A DNA stretch of 64,000 nucleotides, taken from Bradyrhizobium xenonodulans (GTDB lineage: Bacteria > Pseudomonadota > Alphaproteobacteria > Rhizobiales > Xanthobacteraceae). Below, in pieces: positions 24,224-33,847 of this stretch; the stretch's first letter is position 1; each line of letters starts with the position of its first letter. The notes below the pieces were generated by a model that worked only from the letters and a program-made list of their open reading frames with translations, was not told where the DNA came from and made no database searches. The DNA lies in NCBI RefSeq assembly GCF_027594865.1, contig NZ_CP089391.1, positions 7,346,501 through 7,410,500 on the forward strand, written 5' to 3'. The position numbers and the translations under genes were made by a program.

Positions 24224-25156
24224 TTACGCGCCGCCGAACTTCCAGACGGGAATGCCGAGCTTCCTGGCCTTGTCGGCAAGGTTGTCCTGTATCCCGGTGC
24301 CCGGAAAGTGCATGAGACCGATCGGCAGCACTGCAAGCATGGCGTCGTTGCGCTTGAACGGAGCTGCCTTACCGTGCTTGGTCCAGTCCGGCTTGAAGGC
24401 GACCTGGGGAACCTTGCGGTTGGTGGCCCATTTTGCGGCGATCCGCTCGGCGCCCTTCGGCGAGCCACCGTGGAGCAGCACCATGTCCCGGTGCTTGGCA
24501 TGGGCCTTGTCGAGGCGGTCCCAGATCAGGGCGACGTCGTTAAAATCGAGTCCACCGGTGAGCCCGATCTTGGGTCCCGACGGCAGCAACGCCTCGGTGT
24601 CCGCGCGACGTTTGGCAGCCAGGAAATCGCGGCTATCAATCATCGCAGAGGTGAGCGTGCGATGATTGACGAGTGACCCGGAACGGGGGCGCCAGGGCGA
24701 GCCGGTATGAAGCTCGAATTGCTCAGTCGCCAGATCGCGGAACAGCTCCATGGCGTTGCGGCGTTCGATCAATGTGACGCCTTCGGCCGTGAGCCTTTCC
24801 AGTTCGACCGATCGCACCTCCGATCCATTCTGCTCGCGCTGGCTCTTTTGCTGGGCTTTTTCGTTGTCATCGAGTTCGCGCTCGATGCGGCCCGTGGCGC
24901 GATGGAAGAGATTGACGGTCGACCAGAGGAGATCTTCGAGGTCGGGTTCAAGCCGTGTATCGCTCAGGGTCGCCACGAGCGCATCAAAGATGTCGGCGAT
25001 CGCGCCTGTGATGGCCTTGGCTTCCGGGAGCGGCCTTGGGTCAGGCTCGTCGTGAAAGGGACGATGGCCATAGAGCTGAAGCTCGTTGAGGATATGATCG
25101 GTCGGTGATGAGCCGTGCGGCGGTTCGAACTGGCTATCGTCGTGTTCGGTCATCAT
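24224..25156 (-). CDS. DUF2493 (SLOG/YAcAr-like) domain protein
   Basis: A 310-aa protein. The N-terminal two thirds are charged and helical (NEKAQQKSQREQNGSEVRSVELERLTAEG). The C-terminal DUF2493 domain has GLTGGLDFNDVALIWDRLDK, RDMVLLHGGSPKGAERIAAK, ATNRKVPQVAFKPDWTKHGK and KLGIPVWKFGG, the Rossmann-like nucleotide-sensing pattern. Such proteins travel on plasmids and ICEs. ATGs at 25156 and 25153 are both possible after AAAGGACCC. It has the same type of leader as the DUF736 genes. Confidence 0.85.
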   Translation of the reverse strand: MMTEHDDSQFEPPHGSSPTDHILNELQLYGHRPFHDEPDPRPLPEAKAITGAIADIFDALVATLSDTRLEPDLEDLLWSTVNLFHRATGRIERELDDNEKAQQKSQREQNGSEVRSVELERLTAEGVTLIERRNAMELFRDLATEQFELHTGSPWRPRSGSLVNHRTLTSAMIDSRDFLAAKRRADTEALLPSGPKIGLTGGLDFNDVALIWDRLDKAHAKHRDMVLLHGGSPKGAERIAAKWATNRKVPQVAFKPDWTKHGKAAPFKRNDAMLAVLPIGLMHFPGTGIQDNLADKARKLGIPVWKFGGA

Positions 25157-25178
25157 GGCTTAGGGTCCTTTGCCGTTC

Positions 25179-25354
25179 GGCCGCGCCCATCGCGGCCTTC
25201 GTGGCGATCACCAGACGGCGGGCGGAACGGACCAGAACCCGGAGGCGTCAGCCGACGGGCCGGAGCGAAGCGGAGGATGGCAGAGGTGCGGCTATTTTGT
25301 TTCGCGATGCAAAGGCGCGTGAGCGCCGGCGGAAAATAGCCGCACCTCTGCCAT
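25179..25354 (-). promoter_or_regulatory. Structured leader of the DUF2493 gene (family 2)
   Basis: Start-proximal hairpin GGCCGCG-CCCAT-CGCGGCC (25179-25197). Then the box GGGCCGGAGCGAAGCGGAGG (25257-25276). Next to it is a perfect 22-bp inverted repeat (25277-25298 with 25333-25354) around a 34-nt loop holding GGCGC-GTGA-GCGCC. The perfect long stem is very unlikely by chance and matches the DUF736 leaders in layout. Confidence 0.75.
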
Positions 25355-25747
25355 TGCCGGGCCGGGCCGCTTGCCGTCCGATCGCCCGCTAGAAGGCCCT
25401 GGGCGCGGCGGTACCCCGCAAAGGCAGCCCACGCAATGACCGGTCAGACGATAGCAAATTCAAATTGCTTGGGCGCAAATCCCGTAGCGACCCTCGGAGG
25501 CGGCAGACAGCGGGCGATATCCTCGGGCACGAGTTGTGCGCGCAAGGCTGAGTTGGATTTCAACCACCAGGAGATTGACTTTGACGCAGCCGAGTGTCGC
25601 AAGCCGCTCAGGAGCAATGAGCGCCTGTCCTCCAGCTTTTCCGGTGAGACGTCAGCACGGCGATCCGAAAGATCCAGCCGCGATCTCCATCGTATCCAGC
25701 CATGACGGAACCAACGACCAGATTTCGTTGCTGTAATTCACGTCTCA
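25355..25747. other. No gene seen between DUF2493 leader and ggps
   Basis: About 390 bp with only chance frames. The promoter of the DUF2493 transcript should lie here. Confidence 0.4.
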
Positions 25748-26677
25748 TCAAGGTTGGACGCATTCCAGCGCCGCTTGTTGGATCAGTCCGGCTTTTCCCG
25801 GGCCCGCTACGCCCTTGCAAAGCGCCTGGTTCAGCCAGTCAACGAAGGACCCTTTGTGAGGGCTGGCAGGAATGGTGTCACTTATCTGTTCGAGATAGGC
25901 GTAAAATTTGGCGGCTGCGCTATCCAACCCTTGGCTGCGAACGATATTGGGTCGATCCAGTTGCGTGTCCACGGCACGCAATTTGCCAAGCACCTCGGCG
26001 CGGCCGACCGTGTCTGCGATGTCGTCGGCGATCTGGTACGCATGCCCGAGCAGTTCCCCCACCTTCGCCCATGGGGCCGGGTCAGCACCACCTGTCAGGG
26101 CGCCGCACGTGGCCGCCGCCACAAAGAGGGAGCCGGTCTTGTAATGATGATAGCGGTCGATTGGGACGTGCGTCACAGCCTCCATCGACTGTCCGGCGAT
26201 CAGCCCATGACTGGGGCCGACCGCCTCCGCGACCACCTCGATCATGCGCGCGACCAACTCAGGTGCCCGCGCAGCCTGCCGGCTTATGTATTTGAAAGCC
26301 GTCACGATCAAGGCATCGCCGGCCAGAACGGCGGTCGGCTCTCCGAACAGCCGGTGCACCGTCGGTTTGCCGCGGCGCAGCGCGGCGTTATCGAAGCAAG
26401 GCAGGTCGTCATGGACCAACGAGGCACAGTGCAGCAATTCGATTGCTGCCGCAGCTCGTGCAGCCAGCTCCGGATGGCTTGCGCCGGATGCATTGAAGAC
26501 TTTCAAGCAGAGCTTGGGGCGCATCCGCGCGCCACCTGGAAACACTGCCGCTTCTAGCGCTTCCCGCAGGTGAGTCGGCGACTCCGGACTCAGAGCACTA
26601 TCCATCGCGGCTCGCAGCGCCTGCTCGATGAGTTCGTCGCTACCGCCAACCACATCGACTGGGTGCCTCGAAATCAT
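25748..26677 (-). CDS. Geranylgeranyl diphosphate synthase-type prenyltransferase
   Basis: A 309-aa trans-isoprenyl diphosphate synthase making GGPP (or FPP) from IPP. The first Asp-rich motif is DDLPCFD (residues 90-96), the second DDIAD (218-222), with GGARMRPKL and the Lys/Thr block YHHYKTGSLF. The ATG at 26677 follows GTGGAGATACGAT. It is not in the gibberellin operon but lies on the opposite strand about 2 kb before it. The operon's own ggps position is empty, so this enzyme could supply GGPP to CPS. Chain length cannot be settled from sequence alone. Confidence 0.85.
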   Translation of the reverse strand: MISRHPVDVVGGSDELIEQALRAAMDSALSPESPTHLREALEAAVFPGGARMRPKLCLKVFNASGASHPELAARAAAAIELLHCASLVHDDLPCFDNAALRRGKPTVHRLFGEPTAVLAGDALIVTAFKYISRQAARAPELVARMIEVVAEAVGPSHGLIAGQSMEAVTHVPIDRYHHYKTGSLFVAAATCGALTGGADPAPWAKVGELLGHAYQIADDIADTVGRAEVLGKLRAVDTQLDRPNIVRSQGLDSAAAKFYAYLEQISDTIPASPHKGSFVDWLNQALCKGVAGPGKAGLIQQAALECVQP

Positions 26678-26839
26678 ATCGTATCTCCACTCTTGAGACA
26701 AAAACCGGAATTGGGCGTGGTTCAACCGGTGCCGAATTAAAAGCCAATTTTGCGTCTCTTCAGGTTCTGGGCCACCGTCAAGTTAACGAATTGGAACGGC
26801 CAAGGGGTAGACGACCGGCATGCCGACCGCACGGGGCCT

Positions 26840-27300
26840 TATCGGCGCATCGCTTCGCATCGGAAGTGATCAGCTATGCCGTTTGGATGTATTTCCGGCT
26901 TTGCTTAAGCTTTCGCATGGTCGAGGAAACGCTGGCGGCGCATGGCATTGGCGTGACCTATGAAACCGTGCGCCAGTGGGGACGTAAATCCGGCAAGGCG
27001 TTCTCCCATCGGGATTCCCCGGCGCACTCCCACTCGCGGCGACATGGCATCTGGACGACTTCGTTATCTCGATCGCGCGAACAACATTGGCTCCGGCGCG
27101 TTGTCGACCAGAATGGCGTCGTTCTTCGACGTCTTTATCCAAAGCCGAAGAGACTCGCGCGCTGCGCAGCGGCTCATGACGAAGCTCTTTAAATCCGCCG
27201 GCACGCCGCCGCGCGTGATGATCGCTGACAAGCTCGGTTCGTACGGCGCGACGCGGCGACGCCAGCGGATCATGACGCTTTTCAATCGAGAAACCGTTGA
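26840..27300 (+). pseudogene. IS6-family transposase relic
   Basis: Frames in sequence give HRFASEVISYAVWMYFRLCL, RMVEETLAAHGIGVTYETVR, HWLxRxVDQNGVV, FIQSRRDSRAAQRLMTKLFK and PPRVMIADKLGSYGAT. These are the order and content of IS6/IS26-type DDE transposases, spread over at least two frames. The end of the gene is missing. Non-functional. Confidence 0.75.
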
Positions 27301-28385
27301 GCCTGATGGGACGGCCGAATCTCGAACCTTTGATAATCGACTCCTTCTCAGCGGTCGATGAAGTTGACGATGCCTGTGCGCCTTACCCTTTGCGCGAAAG
27401 AGCTTGCGCAGATGGGCTGACATCTCAAGCTGTTGGTCATGGTTGATAGTCGCGACTGGAGCTTGGACCGCAACGACTGACCGGGCCGGGATCTGGGACC
27501 TAATTAGCAATTGGTGTGCCACCAGAGCATTCGCAGTGAATGCTTCAATGGCGACGAAGGGTGCGCCTCGCCGAGGCGAGCCCCGAGGTTCAAAGGTTGA
27601 GTTGCGGACAATGTGTCACCGGCCAGATACGGATGAACACCGTCAACTCTCTGAGCGAGCAGTCTGAAGGACAACCCAGCAATATGCGAGCTAATCAGGT
27701 CGAGCACCTTTCAAATGCAGCACGCGGCGCTCGCGTGATGCCGTTTCCATGACCTGCAAGCAGCCCGCGGTGTGCTGCCTCCGAGCCATCCCAACTGATC
27801 GAACTCGCCTGAGAATGTGCGCAATCGCACACGATTGTCAGCTTTGCGTCCATTGCCGTCGATTCGATGCTCATCCCTGATGCTCATCCTTGGAGTATCA
27901 GCATTTTCGCCCCGGCATGACAGTTGCTCTGTTCTCGGCAATCTCGACAGGCCATCGATCTGACGCGTGACCGCCGCCTTGAAAGTATTCGACGACATGC
28001 TCGCGCATGTTCCGCAAGAGCAGGCCTTTGCCGGGCACTTGCTGCGGCGGTTGTCGGCATTGAGACTCAATGCCGAAAACCTGACACTACGCGCCGCTAC
28101 GAAGTGCCTGCTGGGCCTGCGAATTCACTTCGGCACGCGATTTGCTGTGTTCACGGCATCGTCACCAATCGCAGTGCGATGGTCTTCGGGACGGACACGG
28201 CGCGCGTCGCTGTTCGCGTCTGGTCCGTTCCGAGCGTTTGCTGTGGCTATGACTTGGCGCTCGCTTGTGGACCGAGAAGATGCAGGGAAGTGTTGGATGT
28301 GATCTGGAGTTCTTCTTTTGGGAGCCACAACAATTGTGCCCGTCGCGCGCGATGCAACCAAAGCGGCAGACCTTGAGCCAAGATT
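27301..28385. other. Degenerate DNA upstream of the gibberellin operon
   Basis: About 1.1 kb without a gene I can support. Codon bias differs from the operon (lower GC) and frames are short and broken, consistent with transposon and gene debris. Confidence 0.4.
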
Positions 28386-28492
28386 GAAATTGCCACCGGC
28401 GGCGTGGGACTGGTCAGGAGGCTATATTGGCGGACACGTCGGTGGCGGGTGCGGTCGAACCTCCTTCACCAATCCCTGCGGTCAGTCGATCT
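28386..28492 (+). pseudogene. Outer-membrane porin fragment (Omp25/31-like)
   Basis: PPAAWDWSGGYIGGHVGGGC followed by GRTSFTNPCGQSIY is the typical mature N-terminus of Bradyrhizobium beta-barrel porins. It is joined in frame to the CYP115 relic that starts with DADRFDVTRR, so the frame is a chance fusion of two gene fragments. Confidence 0.55.
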
Positions 28493-28742
28493 ATTGCGAT
28501 GCCGACAGGTTCGATGTCACCCGGCGGCACAACCCGCACCTGTCGTTCGGCTAGGGGGCGCATTTCTGCCTGGGCGCCGCGGCTAGCGCGCCTGGAATTG
28601 CGATGCGCCTTCCGCGCGCTGTTCGTGCGGCGGGAGCATCTGACGCTGACCACCGCCGCGGAGGACATCGTCGACATGCCGTCTTGCGTCATTCGCTGCC
28701 CGCAGCGCCTGCCGGTCACCTTCCGCCCTTCCATCGCTGAGA
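28493..28742 (+). pseudogene. CYP115 relic (3' fragment, broken)
   Basis: Only the C-terminal heme region of a P450 is left: DADRFDVTRRHNPHLSFG, a TAG, GAHFCLGAA, then after a frameshift LARLELRCAFRALFVRREHL and RLPVTFRPS. CYP115 converts GA9 to bioactive GA4 and is known to precede CYP112 in complete operons, while most rhizobia retain only a fragment. The stop within the heme loop and the frameshift make it non-functional. Confidence 0.82.
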
Positions 28743-28757
28743 GAGTGAAGTGCCACC

Positions 28758-29978
28758 ATGTCCGAACAACCCTTGATGTCCGAACAACCCTTGCCGACGC
28801 TGCCGATGTGGCGCGTCGATCACATCGAGCCCTCGCCCGAGATGTTGGCGCTACTCGCCAACGGTCCGATCCACCGCGTGCGCTTCCCGTCCGGGCACGA
28901 AGGCTGGTGGGTGACAGGCTACGACGAGGCCAAGGCGGTGCTGTCCGACGCGGCGTTCCGGCCCGCGGGAATGCCGCCGGCGGCATTCACCCCGGATTCG
29001 GTGATTCTCGGTTCGCCGGGATGGCTGGTCTCGCACGAGGGGGGCGAGCATGCCCGGTTACGCACGATCGTGGCGCCGGCCTTCGGCAACCGCAGGATGA
29101 AGCTGCTAACGCAGCAGGCCGAAGCGATCGCCGCGCACTTGTTCGAGACGCTGGCGGCCCAGCCCCAGCCCGCCGACCTGCGGCGCCACCTCTCCTTTCC
29201 GCTTCCGGCCATGGTCATCAGCGCGCTGATGGGCGTGCCCTACGAGGATCACGTCTTTTTCGCCGGGCTGTCCGACGAGGTGATGACGCACCAGCATGAA
29301 AGCGGCCCGCGCAGCGCGTCGCGCCTGGCCTGGGACGAACTGCGCGCCTACATTCGCGGCAAGATGCGGGACAAGCGCCAGGATCCGGGCGACAACCTGC
29401 TGACGGATCTGCTCGCGGCGGTCGACCAGGGCAAGGCGACCGAGGAAGAGGCGATCGGCCTGGCGGCGGGCATGCTGGTGGCGGGGCACGAGAGCACCGT
29501 CGCGCAGATCGAATTCGGCCTGCTGGCCATGCTCCGCCATCCGCAACAGCGTGAACGCCTGGTCGGCGATCCATCCCTGCTGGATAAGGCGGTGGAGGAA
29601 ATCCTGCGCATGTACCCGCCGGGCGCGGGCTGGGACGGCATCATGCGCTATCCGAGGACCGACGTGACCATCGCGGGCGTGCATATTCCCGCGGAGAGCA
29701 AGGTGCTGGTCGGCCTGCCGGCGACGTCGTTCGATCCGCGCCATTTCGACGACCCGGAAATCTTCGACATCGGACGCGGCGGGAAGCCGCACCTGGCGTT
29801 CTCCCACGGGCCGCACCAGTGCATCGGCGTGGCGCTGGCGAGGCTCGAACTCAAATTGGTGTTCGGTTCGATCTTCCAGCGCTTTCCCGCGCTGCGCCTG
29901 GCTGTGGCGCCCGAAGAACTGAAGTTGCGCAAGGAGATCATCACTGGCGGGTTCGAGGAGTTCCCGGTGCTCTGGTGA
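28758..29978 (+). CDS. cyp112: Cytochrome P450 CYP112, gibberellin C20-oxidase
   Basis: A 406-aa bacterial P450. The I-helix reads [18 protein letters not shown], ExxR is EEILR, and the heme-Cys loop [20 protein letters not shown]. In rhizobial gibberellin operons CYP112 oxidises and removes carbon 20, taking GA12 to GA9. It is the first intact gene of the operon. An 18-bp tandem duplication at the start makes the protein begin [12 protein letters not shown], with two possible ATGs (28758, 28776). Confidence 0.93.
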   Translation: MSEQPLMSEQPLPTLPMWRVDHIEPSPEMLALLANGPIHRVRFPSGHEGWWVTGYDEAKAVLSDAAFRPAGMPPAAFTPDSVILGSPGWLVSHEGGEHARLRTIVAPAFGNRRMKLLTQQAEAIAAHLFETLAAQPQPADLRRHLSFPLPAMVISALMGVPYEDHVFFAGLSDEVMTHQHESGPRSASRLAWDELRAYIRGKMRDKRQDPGDNLLTDLLAAVDQGKATEEEAIGLAAGMLVAGHESTVAQIEFGLLAMLRHPQQRERLVGDPSLLDKAVEEILRMYPPGAGWDGIMRYPRTDVTIAGVHIPAESKVLVGLPATSFDPRHFDDPEIFDIGRGGKPHLAFSHGPHQCIGVALARLELKLVFGSIFQRFPALRLAVAPEELKLRKEIITGGFEEFPVLW

Positions 29979-30072
29979 TGCGCGGACGCCGCCGCGGATC
30001 GCGATCTTCTCCGCAATTTTCCAGCGCGCCTGGCGCGCGCCGGTCAGATCAGCCAGCCAACAGGTAACCGAG

Positions 30073-31362
30073 ATGGACGTGCCAGACACCACGGCAGCAT
30101 GCCGGGACGCCTTCGCCGAACTGGCGTCGCCGGCGTGCATCCACGACCCGTATCCGTTCATGCGGTGGTTGCGCGAGCACGATCCGGTGCATCGCGCGGC
30201 GTCGGGCCTCTTTCTGTTGAGCCGCCACGCCGACATCTACTGGGCGCTCGAGGCCACGGGCGATGCGTTTCGGGGACCGGCGCCGGGCGAACTGGCGCGC
30301 TATTTCCCGCGTGCGGCGACCAGCCTGTCGCTCAATCTGCTGGCGTCCACGCTAGGGATGGAGAACCAACCGACGCATACGCGTCTGCGCCGGTTGATCT
30401 CGCGCGATTTCACCATACGCCAGATCGACAACCTGCGGCCGAGCATCGCGCGCATCGCCGCAGCGCGACTGGACGGCATGGCGCCCGCGCTGGAGCGCGG
30501 GGATGCGGTGGACCTGCATCGGGAATTCGCGCTGGCCTTGCCCATGCTGGTCTTCGCCGAACTGTTCGGCATGCCCCAGGAGGACATGTTCGGGCTCGCC
30601 GCCGGCATCGGCGCCATTCTGGAAGGCCTGAGCCCGCACGCCAGCGATCCCCAGCTCGCCGCGGCGGACGCGGCGAGCGCCAGGGTAAAGGCCTACTTCG
30701 GCGACCTCATACAGCGCAAGCGCACCGATCCCCGCCACGACATCGTGTCGATGCTGGTCGGCGCACACGACGACGATGCCGACACGCTGTCGGATGCGGA
30801 GTTGATCAGCATGCTGTGGGGCATGCTGCTGGGCGGCTTCGCCACCACGGCTGCGACCATCGACCATGCGGTCCTGGCGATGCTGGCGTATCCCGAACAG
30901 CGGCACTGGCTGCAGGGAGACGCCGTGGGGGTGAAGGCATTCGTCGAAGAAGTCCTGCGCTGCGACGCGCCCGCCATGTTCAGCTCCATTCCGCGTATCG
31001 CCCAGCGCGACATCGAACTGGGCGGCGTGGTGATCCCGAAGAACGCGGACGTGCGCGTGCTGATCGCGGCCGGCAATCGCGACCCGGACGCCTTCGCCGA
31101 TCCCGACCGCTTCGATCCCGCGCGGTTCTACGGCACCAGTCCTGGCATGTCGACCGACGGGAAGATCATGCTGAGCTTCGGCCACGGCATCCACTTCTGC
31201 CTCGGTGCGCAACTGGCCCGGGTGCAGTTGGCCGAGAGCCTGCCGCGGATCGAGGCGCGCTTCCCCACACTGGCATTGGCCGAGCAGCCGACCCGGGAGC
31301 CCTCCGCGTTCCTTAGGACGTTCCGCGCGCTGCCGGTGCGGCTGCATGCGCGGGGAGGCTGA
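30073..31362 (+). CDS. cyp114: Cytochrome P450 CYP114, ent-kaurenoic acid oxidase
   Basis: A 429-aa P450. Seen are [16 protein letters not shown], the I-helix [19 protein letters not shown], and the heme loop [20 protein letters not shown]. In this pathway CYP114 converts ent-kaurenoic acid by ring contraction towards GA12-aldehyde and needs the ferredoxin encoded next to it. The ATG at 30073 follows GTAACCGAG. It is separated from CYP112 by 94 bp and abuts the ferredoxin gene. Confidence 0.93.
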   Translation: MDVPDTTAACRDAFAELASPACIHDPYPFMRWLREHDPVHRAASGLFLLSRHADIYWALEATGDAFRGPAPGELARYFPRAATSLSLNLLASTLGMENQPTHTRLRRLISRDFTIRQIDNLRPSIARIAAARLDGMAPALERGDAVDLHREFALALPMLVFAELFGMPQEDMFGLAAGIGAILEGLSPHASDPQLAAADAASARVKAYFGDLIQRKRTDPRHDIVSMLVGAHDDDADTLSDAELISMLWGMLLGGFATTAATIDHAVLAMLAYPEQRHWLQGDAVGVKAFVEEVLRCDAPAMFSSIPRIAQRDIELGGVVIPKNADVRVLIAAGNRDPDAFADPDRFDPARFYGTSPGMSTDGKIMLSFGHGIHFCLGAQLARVQLAESLPRIEARFPTLALAEQPTREPSAFLRTFRALPVRLHARGG

Positions 31363-31363
31363 G

Positions 31364-31672
31364 ATGCACGTCGTGGTCGACCAGGATCTGTGCGGAACCA
31401 CCGGGCAGTGCGTGCTGACGCTGCCGGGCACCTTTCGCCAGCGCGAGCCGGACGGCGTGGCCGAAGTGTGCGTGGCGACGGTCCCGCGGGCGCTGCTCGC
31501 CGCCGTGCGACTCGCGGCCAGCCAGTGCCCGGTCGCCGCCATTCGGGTCATCGAAAACGACGCTGGCGATGACGAGCGCGCCATCGCCGACCCTGCGCCT
31601 TCTCCGGCGGAGGCCGAGCGGCATGCCGCGAAAGACCAACGCAATCCAGGAGGACACGATGGGACGGTTTGA
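31364..31672 (+). CDS. 3Fe-4S-type ferredoxin of the gibberellin operon
   Basis: A 102-aa protein that donates electrons to CYP114. The N-terminus is the cluster domain: VVVDQDLCGTTGQCVLTLPG, then LAASQCPVAAIRV. The cysteine spacing fits a one-cluster P450 ferredoxin. The C-terminal 30 residues are a charged tail without clear role. ATG is one base after the CYP114 stop. Its end overlaps the SDR start by 14 bp. Confidence 0.88.
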   Translation: MHVVVDQDLCGTTGQCVLTLPGTFRQREPDGVAEVCVATVPRALLAAVRLAASQCPVAAIRVIENDAGDDERAIADPAPSPAEAERHAAKDQRNPGGHDGTV

Positions 31673-32504
31673 AGGCAAGGTGGCCGTGGTGACCGGCGCC
31701 GGCGCCGGCATCGGCAAGGCATGTGCCCTCGCCATCGCGCGCGAGGACGGCAGAGTGGTGGTGGCCGACATTGATGGCTCGGCGGCCATCGCCTGCACCG
31801 CGCAGATCGCGGCCGAAGCGGGCCACGCGCTGGCCCTGGCCATGGACATCGCCGATGCGCAGGCGGTGGCAACGCTGTTCGAGACGGCGGAGCGCCACTT
31901 CGGCGGGGTCGACCTGCTGGTGAACAACGCGAGCGCCATGCATCTGACCCCGCGCGACCGCGCGATCCTCGACCTGGACCTGACGGTCTGGGATCAGACC
32001 ATGGCGACCAATCTGCGCGGCACGCTGCTCTGCTGCCGGCAGGCCATCCCACGGATGATCGCCCGCGGCGGTGGCGCGATCGTCAATATGTCGTCGTGCC
32101 AGGGGCTCAGCGGTGACACCGCGCTGACGTCCTACGCCGCGTCGAAGGCGGCGATGAACATGCTGTCGGCCTCGCTCGCCACCCAGTACGGTCATGCGCA
32201 GATCCGCTGCAACGCGGTTGCGCCGGGTCTCATCATGACCGAGCGTCTCCTCGCCAAGCTGGACGAGCGCATGCAACGGCATCTGCGCCGGCACCAGCTC
32301 CTGCCGCGCGTCGGCCGCCCCGAGGACGTGGCCGCGCTGGTGACGTTCCTGCTCTCCGACGATGCTGCGTTCATCACCGGCCAGGTGGTGTGCATCGACG
32401 GCGGCATGCTGGCGCATGTGCCGACGTACGCCGACGGTGGCAACAGCCCCGCCGCGTGGCCTGCCGGCGACACCGCCGAAGCGGCCGCGGCGGCGCGCTG
32501 CTGA
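31659..32504 (+). CDS. Short-chain dehydrogenase, GA12-aldehyde oxidation
   Basis: A 281-aa SDR. The NAD(P) motif is TGAGAGIG, followed by VVVADIDG and NNASA. The catalytic residues are Ser in NMSSCQGLSG and YxxxK in SYAASKAAMN, with NAVAPGLIMTE. In this operon the SDR makes GA12 from GA12-aldehyde. The ATG at 31659 has a strong AGGAGG. The extra Ala/Gly-rich C-terminus overlaps the CYP117 start. Confidence 0.92.
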   Translation: MGRFEGKVAVVTGAGAGIGKACALAIAREDGRVVVADIDGSAAIACTAQIAAEAGHALALAMDIADAQAVATLFETAERHFGGVDLLVNNASAMHLTPRDRAILDLDLTVWDQTMATNLRGTLLCCRQAIPRMIARGGGAIVNMSSCQGLSGDTALTSYAASKAAMNMLSASLATQYGHAQIRCNAVAPGLIMTERLLAKLDERMQRHLRRHQLLPRVGRPEDVAALVTFLLSDDAAFITGQVVCIDGGMLAHVPTYADGGNSPAAWPAGDTAEAAAAARC

Positions 32505-33847
32505 TGGACATGCTGCTCAACCCGCTGGACCGTCGGCACCGGCTGCGGTGCGACATCCCGGTCGTGCCCGGCGCTTTCCCCCTGGTCGGGCATCTTCCCG
32601 CCATCGTCTGCGACCTGCCGCGCCTGCTGCGGCGCGCGGAGCGGACGCTGGGCAGCCACTTCTGGCTGAATTTCGGCCCTGCCGGACACCTGATGACCTG
32701 CGTGGATCCGGATGCGTTCGCACTGCTCCGGCACAAGGACGTGTCCTCGGCGCTGATCGAAGACATCGCGCCCGAATTGTTTAGCGGAACGTTGGTCACC
32801 CAGGACGGCGGCGCGCACCGGCAGGCCCGCGATGCGATCAAGGCGGCGTTCCTGCCCAAGGGGCTGACCCAGGCCGGCATCGGCGATCTGTTCGCGCCCG
32901 TCATCCGGGCGCGGGTGCAGGCGTGGCGCGACCGCGGCTACGTCACCATCCTGCGCGAAACCGGCGACCTGATGCTCAAGCTCATCTTCAGCCTCATGGG
33001 AATCCCCGCGCAGGACCTGCCGGGATGGCATCGCAAGTACCGGCAACTGCTGCAGTTGATCGTCGCGCCCCCGGTCGACCTGCCCGGACTGCCCTTGCGG
33101 CGCGGCCGCGCCGCCCGCGACTGGATCGACAGGCAGTTGCGCCAGTACGTCCGCGACGCGCGCGCGCATGCCGCGCGCACCGGGTTGATCAACGACATGG
33201 TGAGCGCCTTCGATCGCAGCGACGATGCGCTCTCCGATGACGTCCTGATCGCCAATATCCGCTTGCTGCTGCTTGGCGGTCACGACACCACCGCCTCGAC
33301 GATGGCCTGGATGGTGATCGAGCTGGCGCGGCAGCCTATGCTGTGGGACGCCCTGGTCGAGGAGGCGCAACGTGTGGGCGCGGTGCCGACCCGGCACGCG
33401 GACCTGGCGCAGTGTCCGGTCGCCGAGGCGCTGTTCCGCGAGACGCTGCGCGTGCATCCGGCGACCACGGTCCTGCCGCGTCGCGCGCTGCAGGACTTGC
33501 AACTCGGCCAACGGCGCATTCCCGCGGGCACCGATCTGTGCATCCCGCTGCTGCATTTCTCGACCTCGGCGCAGCTGCACGAGGCGCCTGATCAGTTCCG
33601 CCTGGCGCGGTGGCTGCAACGCACGGAGCCGATCCGGCCGGTGGACATGCTGCAGTTCGGTACCGGCCCACACGTCTGCATCGGCTACCACCTGGTGTGG
33701 CTGGAACTGGTGCAGTTCTCTATCGCCTTGGCGCTGACCATGCACAAGGCAGGGGTGCGGCCGCGGTTGCTGAGCGGCGTCGAAAACGGCCAGCGCTATT
33801 ACCCGACCGCACATCCGTCCATGACAATCCGCATCGGATTCTCATGA
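32504..33847 (+). CDS. cyp117: Cytochrome P450 CYP117, ent-kaurene oxidase
   Basis: A 447-aa P450 converting ent-kaurene to ent-kaurenoic acid in bacterial gibberellin synthesis. The N-terminus is more like eukaryotic-type P450s (IPVVPGAFPLVGHLPAIVCD); the I-helix is LLLGGHDTTASTMAW, ExxR is ETLR, and the heme loop QFGTGPHVCIGYHLVWLELV. The ATG overlaps the SDR stop; a second ATG lies 6 bp on. After its stop the operon is interrupted by about 400 bp of decayed DNA. Confidence 0.93.
   Translation: MDMLLNPLDRRHRLRCDIPVVPGAFPLVGHLPAIVCDLPRLLRRAERTLGSHFWLNFGPAGHLMTCVDPDAFALLRHKDVSSALIEDIAPELFSGTLVTQDGGAHRQARDAIKAAFLPKGLTQAGIGDLFAPVIRARVQAWRDRGYVTILRETGDLMLKLIFSLMGIPAQDLPGWHRKYRQLLQLIVAPPVDLPGLPLRRGRAARDWIDRQLRQYVRDARAHAARTGLINDMVSAFDRSDDALSDDVLIANIRLLLLGGHDTTASTMAWMVIELARQPMLWDALVEEAQRVGAVPTRHADLAQCPVAEALFRETLRVHPATTVLPRRALQDLQLGQRRIPAGTDLCIPLLHFSTSAQLHEAPDQFRLARWLQRTEPIRPVDMLQFGTGPHVCIGYHLVWLELVQFSIALALTMHKAGVRPRLLSGVENGQRYYPTAHPSMTIRIGFS

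Noticed and set aside
30352..33814. Long minus-strand frames across the gibberellin operon
   Set aside because: Antisense to intact P450 and SDR genes; composition is that of shadow frames.
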